Shown in pieces: positions 1-9,867 of a DNA stretch of 64,000 bases. Below the pieces are notes generated by a model. It did no database searches and was not told the DNA's origin. It saw only the letters and a list, made by a program, of their open reading frames with translations. Source of the stretch: an uncultured Aquimarina sp. (GTDB lineage Bacteria > Bacteroidota > Bacteroidia > Flavobacteriales > Flavobacteriaceae); NCBI GenBank assembly GCA_947498785.1, contig CANMLS010000027.1, positions 1 to 64,000 of the forward strand, given 5' to 3'. Positions within the stretch are counted from its first letter, which is position 1; every line of letters begins with the position of its first letter. Both the position numbers and the translations under genes were made by a program.

Positions 1-601
1 CAGAATAGCCTCTATCCATTAGTAATAAATCTCTAGTGTTAATATGAGCTAAGTGCCTATGTGCAAAAGAAAGTTCATTTGTTCTATAATGATCAATTTG
101 TGCATCGATACTAATTTGATTCAACACATCATATGCTTGAGAAATCCGAGCTAAAACTACTTTTCTATTGTTTTCAGTTCGAGTTTCAAAATGACCATAA
201 TTCTCAACCAAATTATCACTAAAAGGCAATTGCATGGTACTCCCATCAATGCCAACCAATCGATACCTCTTCCATTTCTTTACGTGACTGGCTTTAGTGT
301 AATAAAAATCGCATTGGGACCTGTTTAAATCTACAAATAATTCAGGCTTCAATTTTAACCTGTGCTGGCTTAATGCTGATTTCGTATAAAAATGTTCATC
401 AAAATAGAGATCTAACTCTTGTTGAATACTTGATTTTCCAAGTTGGAAAAGAAAATAAACCAGATTTGAAAAAGATAAATTACGGTTTCGAGTAAAACAA
501 ACCTCAGAAGTCCGATAAGATTCTTTGGTGCTATCATTTTCAATTATTTTTTTAATGTTTTTTAAAAGGGCTTTTGAAAAAATTTCTGCCCTTTTTACCA
601 A
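1..601 (-). CDS. IS4-family transposase, C-terminal part cut by window edge
   Basis: The minus strand is open from the left edge to a stop at 629-627 (plus coordinates). The reading contains GIDGSTMQLPFSDN (first catalytic Asp codon at 245-247) and ends at the edge in LLLMDRGYS, whose Asp (codon 14-16) matches the second catalytic Asp of DDE transposases of the IS4 group. The Glu and C-terminus lie outside the window. No ATG is present near the beginning; a TTG at 599-601 is the most plausible start, so the exact start is uncertain. The run ttaacttaacgacattg at 659-675 just upstream may be part of the element's end, but the partner terminus is not visible. Role: cut-and-paste transposition of an insertion sequence. 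Confidence 0.75.
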   Translation of the reverse strand, partial: MVKRAEIFSKALLKNIKKIIENDSTKESYRTSEVCFTRNRNLSFSNLVYFLFQLGKSSIQQELDLYFDEHFYTKSALSQHRLKLKPELFVDLNRSQCDFYYTKASHVKKWKRYRLVGIDGSTMQLPFSDNLVENYGHFETRTENNRKVVLARISQAYDVLNQISIDAQIDHYRTNELSFAHRHLAHINTRDLLLMDRGYS

Positions 602-719
602 TAGATTTTTTGGATTCGTATCGATCCTTTTCTACACCCTAAAAATACTAAATTTTCTTAACTTAACGACATTGATAAAACGGGTTAAAAACACAAGATT
701 GTTACAGTATTTAAACAAA

Positions 720-747
720 AAACCGAAGTGTTTTCATACTTCGGTTT
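720..747 (-). terminator. terminator of the sdhCAB operon
   Basis: Ten-base perfect inverted repeat (aaaccgaagt at 720-729 and acttcggttt at 738-747) with an 8-base loop. On the minus strand it is followed by a T-rich run. It sits 30 nt past the sdhB stop. Confidence 0.8.
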
Positions 748-777
748 CTGATATATTATCTTATCAAAAGAGATATT

Positions 778-1524
778 TTATCCTTTCAAACTAGCTGATA
801 AGTATTCACGATTCATACGTGCAATATTCTCTAATGAAATTCCCTTTGGGCATTCGATTTCACAAGCTCCAGTATTGGTACAGTTACCAAAACCTTCTTC
901 ATCCATTTGATTTACCATTGCCAACACACGATCTGTAGCTTCTACTTGCCCTTGTGGCAACAATGCAAACTGAGAAACTTTGGCAGATGTAAATAACATC
1001 GCAGAAGCATTTTTGCATGCTGCTACACAAGCACCACAACCAATACAAGTTGCAGCTTCAAATGATTCATCAGCATCATCTTTATTTACCGGGATGGCAT
1101 TTGCATCAATCGTATTACCAGAAGTATTTACAGAAATATATCCTCCAGCATGCTGAATTCTATCAAATGCACTTCTATCAATCATTAAATCTTTTACTAC
1201 TGGAAATGCTTTTGCTCTAAATGGCTCGATATAAATGGTATCTCCATCATTAAACTTACGCATATGTAATTGACAAGTAGTTACCAAACGATCAGGCCCA
1301 TGCGGCTCTCCATTAATTTGTAAAGAACAAGCACCGCAGATACCTTCTCTACAATCATGATCAAATACTACTGGCTCTTCTCCTTTAGTAATAAGTTCTT
1401 CATTTAACACGTCTAACATTTCTAAAAAAGACATGTCTCCTTCAATTCCCTTCACTTGATAGTCTACTATCGCTCCTTTTGAGGTAGCGTCTTTTTGACG
1501 CCATATTTTTAGTGTAAGATTCAT
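778..1524 (-). CDS. sdhB: Succinate dehydrogenase/fumarate reductase iron-sulfur subunit
   Basis: SdhB passes electrons from the flavin of SdhA to the haem-bearing membrane subunit in succinate:menaquinone oxidoreductase (complex II, TCA cycle and respiration), on the cytoplasmic face of the inner membrane. The 248-residue product shows the three expected cluster sites: [2Fe-2S] Cys58, Cys63, Cys66 and Cys84; [4Fe-4S] Cys160, Cys163, Cys166 with Cys170; and [3Fe-4S] Cys215, Cys221, Cys225. It is the last gene of sdhC-sdhA-sdhB, 7 nt after sdhA, and ends before a strong terminator. Length and motif order are normal for the class-B (single cytochrome subunit) enzymes typical of Bacteroidota. 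Confidence 0.96.
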   Translation of the reverse strand: MNLTLKIWRQKDATSKGAIVDYQVKGIEGDMSFLEMLDVLNEELITKGEEPVVFDHDCREGICGACSLQINGEPHGPDRLVTTCQLHMRKFNDGDTIYIEPFRAKAFPVVKDLMIDRSAFDRIQHAGGYISVNTSGNTIDANAIPVNKDDADESFEAATCIGCGACVAACKNASAMLFTSAKVSQFALLPQGQVEATDRVLAMVNQMDEEGFGNCTNTGACEIECPKGISLENIARMNREYLSASLKG

Positions 1525-1531
1525 AGCTTTT

Positions 1532-3547
1532 TTATTTATAAGAACGTGTTTTTAATTCAATATTTTCGAAGACCAAATCTTCTTTATGCAACTTAGCATC
1601 TTTAGGTTCACCTTTGTATTCCCATGCAGACACATATTTAAAGTTTTTATCGTCACGTAAAGCTTCACCTTTTTGCTCTCCATCCTGCTCTACTGATTCT
1701 TCTCTAAAGTGTCCTCCGCAAGATTCATTACGATCCAAAGCATCTTTTGCAAACAGTTCTCCTAATTCTAAGAAATCTGCTACTCTTCCAGCTTTTTCTA
1801 ATTCTGGATTCATACTATTCGCTTCTCCAGGAACCTTTACATTCTTCCAGAAATCTTCGCGTAATGCTGCAATTTCACCAATCGCTTCTTTTAGATCTTT
1901 TTCATTACGAGACATTCCGCATTTATTCCACATAATTTTACCTAATTTCTTATGGTAATAATCTACAGAATGCTCTCCAGATCCACCCATTAATTTTTCG
2001 ATACGATCTCTTACATCTTTCTCTGCCTGATCAAATTCTGGTGTATCTGTTGGGATTTTTCCGGTACGGATATCATGAGATAAATAATCCCCTATTGTGT
2101 ATGGTAACACAAAATATCCATCTGCTAATCCTTGCATCAATGCTGATGCTCCCAATCTGTTTGCTCCATGATCAGAAAAATTAGCTTCTCCAGCTGCATA
2201 ACATCCAGGCACAGTAGTCTGCAAGTTATAATCCACCCATAATCCTCCCATTGTATAATGTACAGCAGGGTAAATCATCATCGGAGTTTTATATGGATTT
2301 TCATCAACGATTTTTTCATACATCTGAAATAAGTTACCATATTTATCTTCGATAACTTTTTCTCCTAATTCCCGAATTTGATCTGGAGTTGGATTATGCA
2401 TTCCCGAAGTCAATGCCTTTTCTTTTCCGTATCGTTGGATAGCTGCTGCAAAATCAAGATATACAGCTTCTCCAGTCTTATTTACACCAAAACCAGCATC
2501 ACAACGTTCTTTAGCTGCTCTGGATGCTACATCACGTGGCACAAGGTTACCAAAAGCAGGATAACGACGCTCCAGATAATAATCTCTCTCTTCTTCTGAT
2601 AGTTGTGTTGGTTTTAATTTACCAGCACGTATTGCTTCTGCATCTTCAATTCTTTTTGGCACCCAAATACGTCCATCATTACGTAATGATTCTGACATTA
2701 GCGTTAGTTTAGACTGATGATCTCCAGAAACTGGAATACAGGTTGGGTGAATTTGCGTATAGCAAGGGTTTGCAAAGAATGCTCCTCTACGGTGTGCTCT
2801 CCATGCTGCCATTACATTACTTCCCATAGCATTGGTACTCAAAAAGAATACATTTCCGTAACCTCCTGTAGCCAAAACAACTGCATGAGCAGAATGTCTT
2901 TCTATTTCTCCAGTAACCAGGTTACGTGCTATAATCCCTCTTGCTTTTCCATCGATTTTTACCAGATCCAGCATTTCATGACGATTAAACGCCTGTATCT
3001 TTCCTCTATTAATTTGGCGATTCATTGCAGAATACGCTCCTAAAAGTAATTGCTGACCTGTTTGTCCTTTGGCATAAAATGTTCTGGATACCAAAACTCC
3101 TCCAAATGAACGATTGTCCAACAATCCACCATACTCACGTGCAAAAGGAACTCCTTGTGCAACGCATTGATCGATAATATTTCCAGAAACCTCAGCTAAT
3201 CGATATACGTTAGCTTCTCGAGATCTATAATCTCCTCCTTTTACCGTATCATAGAATAAACGGTAGTTAGAATCACCATCTCCCTGATAATTCTTAGCAG
3301 CATTAATTCCTCCTTGAGCTGCAATCGAGTGTGCACGACGAGGAGAATCCTGATAGCAAAATGTTTTTACATTATAACCAAGTTCGGCTAGAGTTGCCGC
3401 AGCACTTCCTCCTGCCAATCCGGTACCAACAACAATAACATCAATATTACGCTTGTTTGCTGGGTTAACCAGATTAATTGTATTTTTATGTTTTGTCCAC
3501 TTATCTGCCAGTGGACCTTCAGGTATTTTAGAATCTAAAATTGACAT
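1532..3547 (-). CDS. sdhA: Succinate dehydrogenase/fumarate reductase flavoprotein subunit
   Basis: Catalytic subunit that oxidises succinate to fumarate. The 671-residue product has a dinucleotide-binding [10 protein letters not shown] at residues 41-50 and [10 protein letters not shown] at 71-80, in which His73 is the expected attachment site of covalent FAD. Substrate-site signatures typical of the family follow ([16 protein letters not shown], and the C-terminal [18 protein letters not shown]). It lies between sdhC (13 nt upstream) and sdhB (7 nt downstream) in one transcription unit. The length (about 670) is that of the Bacteroidota/epsilon-type subunit, longer than the proteobacterial SdhA. 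Succinate oxidation is the likely direction in an aerobe, but the family can also reduce fumarate. Confidence 0.96.
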   Translation of the reverse strand: MSILDSKIPEGPLADKWTKHKNTINLVNPANKRNIDVIVVGTGLAGGSAAATLAELGYNVKTFCYQDSPRRAHSIAAQGGINAAKNYQGDGDSNYRLFYDTVKGGDYRSREANVYRLAEVSGNIIDQCVAQGVPFAREYGGLLDNRSFGGVLVSRTFYAKGQTGQQLLLGAYSAMNRQINRGKIQAFNRHEMLDLVKIDGKARGIIARNLVTGEIERHSAHAVVLATGGYGNVFFLSTNAMGSNVMAAWRAHRRGAFFANPCYTQIHPTCIPVSGDHQSKLTLMSESLRNDGRIWVPKRIEDAEAIRAGKLKPTQLSEEERDYYLERRYPAFGNLVPRDVASRAAKERCDAGFGVNKTGEAVYLDFAAAIQRYGKEKALTSGMHNPTPDQIRELGEKVIEDKYGNLFQMYEKIVDENPYKTPMMIYPAVHYTMGGLWVDYNLQTTVPGCYAAGEANFSDHGANRLGASALMQGLADGYFVLPYTIGDYLSHDIRTGKIPTDTPEFDQAEKDVRDRIEKLMGGSGEHSVDYYHKKLGKIMWNKCGMSRNEKDLKEAIGEIAALREDFWKNVKVPGEANSMNPELEKAGRVADFLELGELFAKDALDRNESCGGHFREESVEQDGEQKGEALRDDKNFKYVSAWEYKGEPKDAKLHKEDLVFENIELKTRSYK

Positions 3548-3560
3548 ACTAGTGGTGTTT

Positions 3561-4220
3561 TTAATGAGTTAAATGAAGTGCTATGGCCACAATAATAAAT
3601 CCCAATGGAATTACTATTGAAAAAGCTTTGGCAAATTTGGTCGCTCCTATCGAGTATTTATTATTAAATCCAACAGATTGAAACGAAGAGGCAAAACCAT
3701 GCCATAAATGAAGCGCCAAAAACACAAATGAAAGTATATATAAACCAGTACGTACAGGGCTTTCAAATTTGAGTAGTAACTCATGATAGTATCGTGTCGA
3801 ATCCTCTGGGGCAAATTCAACATACTTATGAACCATTTCTGGAACCCAAAAATCGTAGAAATGCAATCCTAAAAATGCAAGAACTACTAATCCTGAGTAA
3901 ATCATATTCCTAGACATCCATGAAGCATTTGCTCCCCCATTATATTTAGCATACTTTACCGCTCTCGCGTTTTTGTTTTTAATTTCTAAAACAAAACCCA
4001 TTACAAAATGAAAAACAACTCCAAAAATCAATACCGGTTGCAATACAAATTGAACCAATGGATTTGTACCCATAAAATGAGATAATTCATTAAAGGTATC
4101 TTTGCTGAAAATTGAAGTGAAATTGATAGTAAAGTGTTGTAATAAGAAAAAAACTAAGAAAAGTCCCGAAAGTGCCATGGCTACTTTTCTAGCTATTGAA
4201 GATTTTATCAATCCACCCAT
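3561..4220 (-). CDS. sdhC: Succinate dehydrogenase cytochrome b subunit
   Basis: Membrane anchor of complex II. The 219-residue protein has about five hydrophobic helices (roughly 13-33, 55-80, 107-127, 157-178, 191-216) and histidines placed as in dihaem cytochrome b558-type subunits (His29, His71, His120, His171, His174), so it should bind two haems and the menaquinone. A single such subunit replacing SdhC plus SdhD defines class-B enzymes. It is the first gene of the operon; its start is preceded by a short leader of about 22 nt and a well-formed promoter (see 4249-4279). Confidence 0.93.
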   Translation of the reverse strand: MGGLIKSSIARKVAMALSGLFLVFFLLQHFTINFTSIFSKDTFNELSHFMGTNPLVQFVLQPVLIFGVVFHFVMGFVLEIKNKNARAVKYAKYNGGANASWMSRNMIYSGLVVLAFLGLHFYDFWVPEMVHKYVEFAPEDSTRYYHELLLKFESPVRTGLYILSFVFLALHLWHGFASSFQSVGFNNKYSIGATKFAKAFSIVIPLGFIIVAIALHLTH

Positions 4221-4248
4221 TATTAAAAATGTTTAATTAGTTGTCCAG

Positions 4249-4279
4249 CAAAAATAGGGTTCAGTGCTATTTTAGCCAA
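4249..4279 (-). promoter_or_regulatory. Bacteroidota-type promoter of sdhCAB
   Basis: On the minus strand TTG (4277-4279) is followed after 20 nt by TATTTTTG (4249-4256), matching the TTG/TAnnTTTG consensus of the Bacteroidota primary sigma factor. It lies just ahead of the sdhC start. Confidence 0.65.
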
Positions 4280-4427
4280 GCTTTAGCTTGTGTTTATTTC
4301 ACTATTTATAATGAATATAAAAAAGAAAAGCTTTGTTTATAGTTCTGTATCAAAACGTTCGAAATTCTTGATCAACTCTAAACAAAAAAACAGAGTTGTT
4401 CTTTACATTTACACTAAATTTTAGCAT

Positions 4428-5573
4428 ATGCAAAATATTAATTCCAAACTTCCGCAAGTTTCTACAACCATTTTTACGATAATGAGTAAACTTGCGTCAC
4501 AGCATAATGCAATAAATTTATCACAAGGATTTCCTAATTTTGAGGCGAGTCCAAAATTGATTGACTTGGTTACTATGGCCATGCAAAAAGGATATAATCA
4601 ATATGCTCCCATGTCTGGATTATTATCTCTTAGAGAAATAATTGCAGAAAAAACGAATACATTATACCAAAGTAATTATCATCCCGATACAGAGGTTACA
4701 GTAACATCTGGCGCAACACAAGCTATTTTTACAATCATTTCTGCATTTATACGCCCTGGTGATGAAGTAATTGTTTTTAAACCTGCTTATGATTCTTATG
4801 AACCTTCTATTGAGTTGTTTGGAGGGACGGTCATTCCTATACAGATGTCATCACCTTATTTTACTGTAGATTGGCAAGAAGTAGCAACAAAAATTACTCC
4901 CAAAACCAAAATGATGATCATTAATTCTCCTCATAACCCAAGTGGAAGTATTTTATCAGAGGAAGACATGCGTCAATTAGAAAAACTACTAGAAGACACC
5001 GATATTATTTTATTAAGTGATGAAGTCTATGAACATATCATTTTTGATAACCTAAAGCATCAAAGTGCTGCCAAATTTTCGGGATTAGCCAAACGTTCTT
5101 TTATCACATCTTCTTTTGGAAAAACATTTCATACCACAGGTTGGAAAATAGGATATTGTCTCGCTCCAAAGGAATTGATGACAGAATTTAGAAAGGTTCA
5201 CCAGTTTAATGTCTTTTGCAGCAGTCACCCTATGCAATATGCCTTGGGAGAATATCTTAAAAACACTGAAAACTATCTTTCTCTTCCTGCTTTTTATCAA
5301 GAAAAAAGAGATTTCTTTTTATCACTTATTAAGGATTCCAAATTTTCTTTTACTCCAGCATCAGGAACCTATTTTCAGTTATTAGACTACTCAAAAATTA
5401 CTGATGAAGGAGATGTGGCTTTCGCCGAAAGATTAACTAAAGAGTACGGCATTGCTTCAATACCAGTTTCAGTTTTTAATCTAAATCAACAAGATGATAA
5501 GGTTTTACGATTTTGCTTTGCAAAAACCGAAGATACTTTAAAGCGTGCTGCCCAGATTTTGTGCAGAATTTAA
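4428..5573 (+). CDS. PLP-dependent aminotransferase, methionine/kynurenine type (YbdL-like)
   Basis: Fold-type I class I/II aminotransferase, 381 residues. Visible motifs: SPHNPSG at 167-173, LSDEVYEH at 196-203 with the PLP-ring Asp198 and Tyr201, and SSFGKTFHTTGWK around the Schiff-base Lys232; a C-terminal LRFCFAK supplies the substrate-carboxylate Arg. The N-terminal ISLSQGFPNF-like segment (here INLSQGFPNF, 29-38) and FHTTGWK are typical of the YbdL branch that transaminates methionine, phenylalanine or kynurenine with 2-oxo acids; the exact substrate cannot be read. It is a cytoplasmic enzyme in its own unit, divergent from sdhCAB; a possible role is the last step of the methionine salvage pathway. 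Confidence 0.85.
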   Translation: MQNINSKLPQVSTTIFTIMSKLASQHNAINLSQGFPNFEASPKLIDLVTMAMQKGYNQYAPMSGLLSLREIIAEKTNTLYQSNYHPDTEVTVTSGATQAIFTIISAFIRPGDEVIVFKPAYDSYEPSIELFGGTVIPIQMSSPYFTVDWQEVATKITPKTKMMIINSPHNPSGSILSEEDMRQLEKLLEDTDIILLSDEVYEHIIFDNLKHQSAAKFSGLAKRSFITSSFGKTFHTTGWKIGYCLAPKELMTEFRKVHQFNVFCSSHPMQYALGEYLKNTENYLSLPAFYQEKRDFFLSLIKDSKFSFTPASGTYFQLLDYSKITDEGDVAFAERLTKEYGIASIPVSVFNLNQQDDKVLRFCFAKTEDTLKRAAQILCRI

Positions 5574-5806
5574 TACATAATGAGTTACTTCTTAGCTAGC
5601 AAAATTCTTTTTTACTCATTTGTACTAGTTAATTAACAATTTGAAAACTTACTTATCCACTTTTATAGGATATTTTTGGTTTCATACTACATACTGCCAT
5701 TTTTCTTTCAAATGGCATATAGTATACTTATTCTTAAATAAAGATAGAGAACATTTTTTTGATCATTAACGACCATACTTTTATATATAACATAAATTTA
5801 TAACTA

Positions 5807-8470
5807 ATGAAAAATTATGATGTAATTATTGTCGGCGCAAGATGCGCTGGAGCTACAACTGCTGCTCATTTGGCCAAAAAAGGAATTTCAGTACTCCTCG
5901 TTGACAAAGCTAGTTTCCCACAAGATACACTCTCCACACATTTTGTATGGCCAAGGGGGGCTTCTTATCTCAATCGACTTGGTATACTCGATCGCATACT
6001 CCATCATACTCCTTCTAGCAAAGAAATAGAAATCACGGTAGAAGGAATAACGGTCAAAGGCAAAGTTCCTATCGAATTGCTGGAGAAAAGATTTGAAGAA
6101 CTACATGGTAATACAGAAAACATCACACAACTTTCTTTTTCTGCAAGAAGATATATACTTGATAAAATTTTGATAGATCACGCTATAGAATCTGGTGCAA
6201 AATGTAAAGAAGAATTTTCTGTTAAGGAATTAATGATGGAAGGAGATCGTGTTATTGGGATTCGTGGGCAAGAAAAAGGAGGAGAACTCTATACCTACTA
6301 TGCCAAAGTGGTCATAGGAGCAGATGGTACAAACTCGTTGATAGCAAAACTCACCAACACAAAAAAAGAAGAGCTTAGAGACAACTGCACTTTTGCAGCA
6401 TATTCTTATTTCTCTGGTTTTGATTTTAAAAAACCTATTATTCAAAAAAGAGGAAGAATGTCTATAGGCATAGTCCCTACTAATAATGGGGAAAATATGA
6501 CAATGATTTACGGTCCCAAAGATTGGTATGATGGGTTTAGAACAGGAAATAAAAATGATAATTTTATCAAAGCTATAAAATATGTAAACCCAGAAATTGG
6601 TGCAATAGTCGAACAATCGACTTCTAATAGCAATATTATAGGAACGAACAAAATGGCATCCTTTATTCGTAATGCTTCGGGGGAAGGGTATGCTTTGGTA
6701 GGAGATGCTGCTAGTTTTAAGGATCAATGTACTGCTAGTGGTATGACACATGCTTTTAGGGATGCAGAATTAATCGCAGATGCAATCGCAGAAGGGATAT
6801 CCTCTAATGGAAACCTGGACGCCTCGCTAAAGAAATATGCCAGAAGAAGACATTTAGACACATGGCGATATCAGGAGTTTGTATCTAAAACTGCAGAAAT
6901 GAATCCCGCATCTGCATATGAATTACAGATTTTTGAAGCTCTATCAAAAAATAGTGAGCAAGCGGATCGTTTTATAGCTATGTATGGTGACACTCTTCCG
7001 GTAAGAGATTTTTATACAGAAAAAAATATCAAAGCTGTTCTAAAACCCATATTATCTATAAAGAAAGACTTACAAGAATATAAAAAAGATATATATGCAT
7101 ACTATAAAAATATCTTTGAAGAAACATCTAATTTGTCCCAAGAAGATATTGCATTAAACAGAACTTGTGTAGATTTTAGCGCTCCTGTGGGACCTAATAT
7201 TTTAACCCGAGTTAACGATTATTATGAATGGTATACAGCTCGTAACAACTGCAATACTTGGCAATACGCACGAACATTAAAATCATTTCCTGGGACACAA
7301 GCTAGTATGACAGATGCCAGTAATCGTGCTATAGATGGAATTAATTTTGCCTCACAAGATTATCTTTCTATGGGTAGTAATCCACGGATCATGAAAGCAG
7401 CAAAAGAGGCATTAGAAAAATATGGTCCTCATAGCGCTGGTTCTCCTATGGTTATTGGTAATACAGAACTTGTAGAGGAACTCGAAAAAGCAATTTCTGA
7501 AATGACCGGAATGAAACACGTATTGATTTATCCAACTGGATGGGCTGCAGGATTTGGCAGTATTACCTCATTAGTGCGAGAACAAGATCATATTGTAATG
7601 GATCGGTTGGCTCATTCTTGCCTATATCAAGGTGCATATGCGGCTACCAAAAATGTATATCGACATCCAAACCTTTCTATAAGTGCAGTACACGGGTTAT
7701 TAGAAAAGATACGTAAGGAAGATAATCGTAATGGAATTTTTGTGATATCAGAAGGGTTATTTTCTATGGACAGCCATACACCTGACATTAAGGCCTTACA
7801 AGATATTTGCAGACAATATGATGCAACACTCATGCTAGATGTAGCACATGATTTTGGAGCTTTAGGTGAGAATGGCTCTGGCCATATAGGAAATCAAAAG
7901 ATGAAAGGAAAAGTAGATTTGGTGATGGGCAGTTTTTCTAAATCGTTTGCATCTAATGGAGGATTTTTGGCAACCAATTCTGAAGCAATAAAACACTATG
8001 CAAAAATGTATGGTAGTGCTTTTATGTTTTCTAATGCGATTTGTCCTATGCAAACTGCAGTTGCTCTGGAGGCAACTAAAATAATGCGTTCTGAAGAAGG
8101 AGATCAACTTAGAGCAAAATTACTAGACATTGTAAACTTTATTCGCAATGAATTTGCAAAAAACGGTATAGAATGTATCGGTACTCCTTCAGCAATTGTA
8201 CCCGTAATGATTGGGGATGAAAAAGTGGCCAGAATAGCACATAAAATAATGTCTGAAAGAAATATAGCTACCATGATTCTAGAATATCCTGTTGTCCCTA
8301 TTGGTTCAGCGCGTTTTAGGTTACAGGTAATGGCATCCCATACCAAAGAACAAGCTCTTTCTGTAGTAAAAAATATTACTGAAGCTATTAAAGAAGCTCG
8401 AGAATATGTAGCTATTTATGAAAATCCAACAGTCAAAACACCAGTAATGGACAATATAGAATCTACATGA
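5807..8470 (+). CDS. Fusion protein: FAD-dependent monooxygenase + alpha-oxoamine synthase (PLP)
   Basis: 887 residues joining two enzymes usually encoded separately. Residues 1-about 360 form a PHBH/geranylgeranyl-reductase-like flavoprotein: GARCAGATTAA at 10-20 (dinucleotide fold), IGADGTNS at 170-177, and the FAD-ribityl GD at 299-300 in LVGDAASFKDQ. A helical linker (about 361-470) leads to an alpha-oxoamine synthase domain (about 475-870): NFASQDYLSMG at 513-523, PTGWAAGFGS, LAHSCLYQGA with PLP-stacking His603, MLDVAHDFGALGENG with Asp678 and His681, and GSFSKSF with Schiff-base Lys712. Such synthases condense an amino acid with an acyl thioester, losing CO2, to an aminoketone (AONS, KBL, SPT, CqsA). 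All catalytic residues look intact. No thioester carrier gene is adjacent; substrate and product are unknown. A secondary-metabolite, signal or lipid role is an inference. Confidence 0.85.
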   Translation: MKNYDVIIVGARCAGATTAAHLAKKGISVLLVDKASFPQDTLSTHFVWPRGASYLNRLGILDRILHHTPSSKEIEITVEGITVKGKVPIELLEKRFEELHGNTENITQLSFSARRYILDKILIDHAIESGAKCKEEFSVKELMMEGDRVIGIRGQEKGGELYTYYAKVVIGADGTNSLIAKLTNTKKEELRDNCTFAAYSYFSGFDFKKPIIQKRGRMSIGIVPTNNGENMTMIYGPKDWYDGFRTGNKNDNFIKAIKYVNPEIGAIVEQSTSNSNIIGTNKMASFIRNASGEGYALVGDAASFKDQCTASGMTHAFRDAELIADAIAEGISSNGNLDASLKKYARRRHLDTWRYQEFVSKTAEMNPASAYELQIFEALSKNSEQADRFIAMYGDTLPVRDFYTEKNIKAVLKPILSIKKDLQEYKKDIYAYYKNIFEETSNLSQEDIALNRTCVDFSAPVGPNILTRVNDYYEWYTARNNCNTWQYARTLKSFPGTQASMTDASNRAIDGINFASQDYLSMGSNPRIMKAAKEALEKYGPHSAGSPMVIGNTELVEELEKAISEMTGMKHVLIYPTGWAAGFGSITSLVREQDHIVMDRLAHSCLYQGAYAATKNVYRHPNLSISAVHGLLEKIRKEDNRNGIFVISEGLFSMDSHTPDIKALQDICRQYDATLMLDVAHDFGALGENGSGHIGNQKMKGKVDLVMGSFSKSFASNGGFLATNSEAIKHYAKMYGSAFMFSNAICPMQTAVALEATKIMRSEEGDQLRAKLLDIVNFIRNEFAKNGIECIGTPSAIVPVMIGDEKVARIAHKIMSERNIATMILEYPVVPIGSARFRLQVMASHTKEQALSVVKNITEAIKEAREYVAIYENPTVKTPVMDNIEST

Positions 8471-8556
8471 TTTGCATTTTTTGCTATATATACTAAACAA
8501 CCTGAGTTTTGGTATAAGAAAATCGCTACAACTCACGTTAAATAGTAATAATATAC

Positions 8557-8593
8557 ACCTCGTTTTTTGGTAAAATTGATCAAAAAACGAGGT
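8557..8593. terminator. bidirectional terminator hairpin between the fusion gene and dinB
   Basis: Perfect 13-bp inverted repeat (acctcgttttttg 8557-8569 / caaaaaacgaggt 8581-8593) with an 11-nt loop, between convergent genes; the stem itself carries T and A runs so it can serve both strands. Confidence 0.8.
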
Positions 8594-8653
8594 TCTTTCT
8601 ACATGATTAAGCTGTTTATGCTTTATCCACAAAAATATTATTGATTTATATTT

Positions 8654-9754
8654 TTAGAAATCAAACCTTAGCTGTATAATCTCTACTTCTTCCTTTTCTT
8701 TTTTCTTTTCTTTACCTGTATTAAGGTTAGAAAGCGAAATCCCCAGTAAACGTACAGAATCTCTCATTTTTTCCTGATACAACAGCTCTCTTGCCGTTTC
8801 TAACAAAATATCAGCATCATTAACAAAATAAGGCAAAGTTTTACTTCGGGTTTGAAGGCTAAAATCGCTATACCTGATCTTCAAAGTAACGGTTCTACCA
8901 GAAACTTTGTTATTCTTTAGGCGTTTTTGTAGTTCTTCTGCAATGTTTTCTAAACGCTCAAGCATATAAATCTCTGAAGCAATATTTTCGCTAAAAGTAC
9001 GCTCTGCGGCAAGAGATTTACGCTCTCGGTTTGGTTTTACTTCACTCAAATGAATTCCTCGTACAATTTTATAATAATGTCCTCCTGATTTACCAAAGTG
9101 TTGGGTAAGAAACTCTTCTGATTTAGATTTTAAATCTTTACCTGTATAGATTCCCATTTGATACATTTTGGCTTGAGTCACCTTACCAACGCCATAGAAT
9201 TTTTTGACATCTAATACTTCCAAAAACTCAATTACATCTTCGGGATTTACTGTTTTTTGTCCGTTTGGTTTGTTGTAATCACTCGCTACTTTGGCTATAA
9301 ACTTATTAATGGATATTCCTGCAGAAGCTGTTAAACCTACTTCGTCAAAAATCTGTTTGCGTATTTGTTGCGCAATAAGAGTAGCACTTGGGTTTCCCTT
9401 TTTGTTCTCTGTAACATCCAGATATGCTTCATCTAGAGATAACGGTTCTACTAAATCTGTGTATTCAAAAAATATTTTACGAATCTGAGACGAAATCTCT
9501 TTATATCGGTCAAATCGCGGCCGAACAAAAATAAGATCAGGACATAGTTTTCTTGCTTTAAACCCTGGCATAGCAGATCGTACACCAAATACCCGAGCTT
9601 CATAACTGGCAGCACTTATTACTCCTCGTTTACCCCCTCCTCCTACTGCCAAAGGTTTTTCTCTGAGTTTAGGGTTATCCATTTGCTCAACAGAAGCATA
9701 AAATGCATCCATATCTACATGAATAATTTTTCTATTTGCAAGTACTTCTTCCAC
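8654..9754 (-). CDS. dinB: DNA polymerase IV (Y-family translesion polymerase)
   Basis: Error-prone polymerase that extends past damaged template bases. The 366-residue protein has HVDMDAFYASVEQ with metal ligands Asp14 and Asp16, and PLSLDEAYLDVT with Asp108/Glu109, the palm active site. Tyr19 occupies the steric-gate position that excludes ribonucleotides. A helix-hairpin-helix (KFYGVGKVTQAKM, about 180-193) and a little-finger domain follow. The end (EIIQLRFDF, last nine residues) is compatible with a beta-clamp-binding tail of the QLxLF kind, an inference. Convergent with the fusion gene, divergent from the next gene. Regulation by a LexA box was looked for and not seen. Confidence 0.93.
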   Translation of the reverse strand: MEEVLANRKIIHVDMDAFYASVEQMDNPKLREKPLAVGGGGKRGVISAASYEARVFGVRSAMPGFKARKLCPDLIFVRPRFDRYKEISSQIRKIFFEYTDLVEPLSLDEAYLDVTENKKGNPSATLIAQQIRKQIFDEVGLTASAGISINKFIAKVASDYNKPNGQKTVNPEDVIEFLEVLDVKKFYGVGKVTQAKMYQMGIYTGKDLKSKSEEFLTQHFGKSGGHYYKIVRGIHLSEVKPNRERKSLAAERTFSENIASEIYMLERLENIAEELQKRLKNNKVSGRTVTLKIRYSDFSLQTRSKTLPYFVNDADILLETARELLYQEKMRDSVRLLGISLSNLNTGKEKKKEKEEVEIIQLRFDF

Positions 9755-9867
9755 AATACAAAAATAATGGATATTGATGATTCAAATTATAATATCTTTA
9801 GCGTATATATAATTTAACTATGATGAGTTAATTTCACGTTTTTACAGAGATCAAAACCTATTTTTTC

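Noticed and set aside
525-794. 89-codon plus-strand frame over the transposase start and sdhB terminator
   Set aside because: It overlaps a better-supported transposase on the other strand and a terminator, and has only AT-driven composition with no family resemblance.
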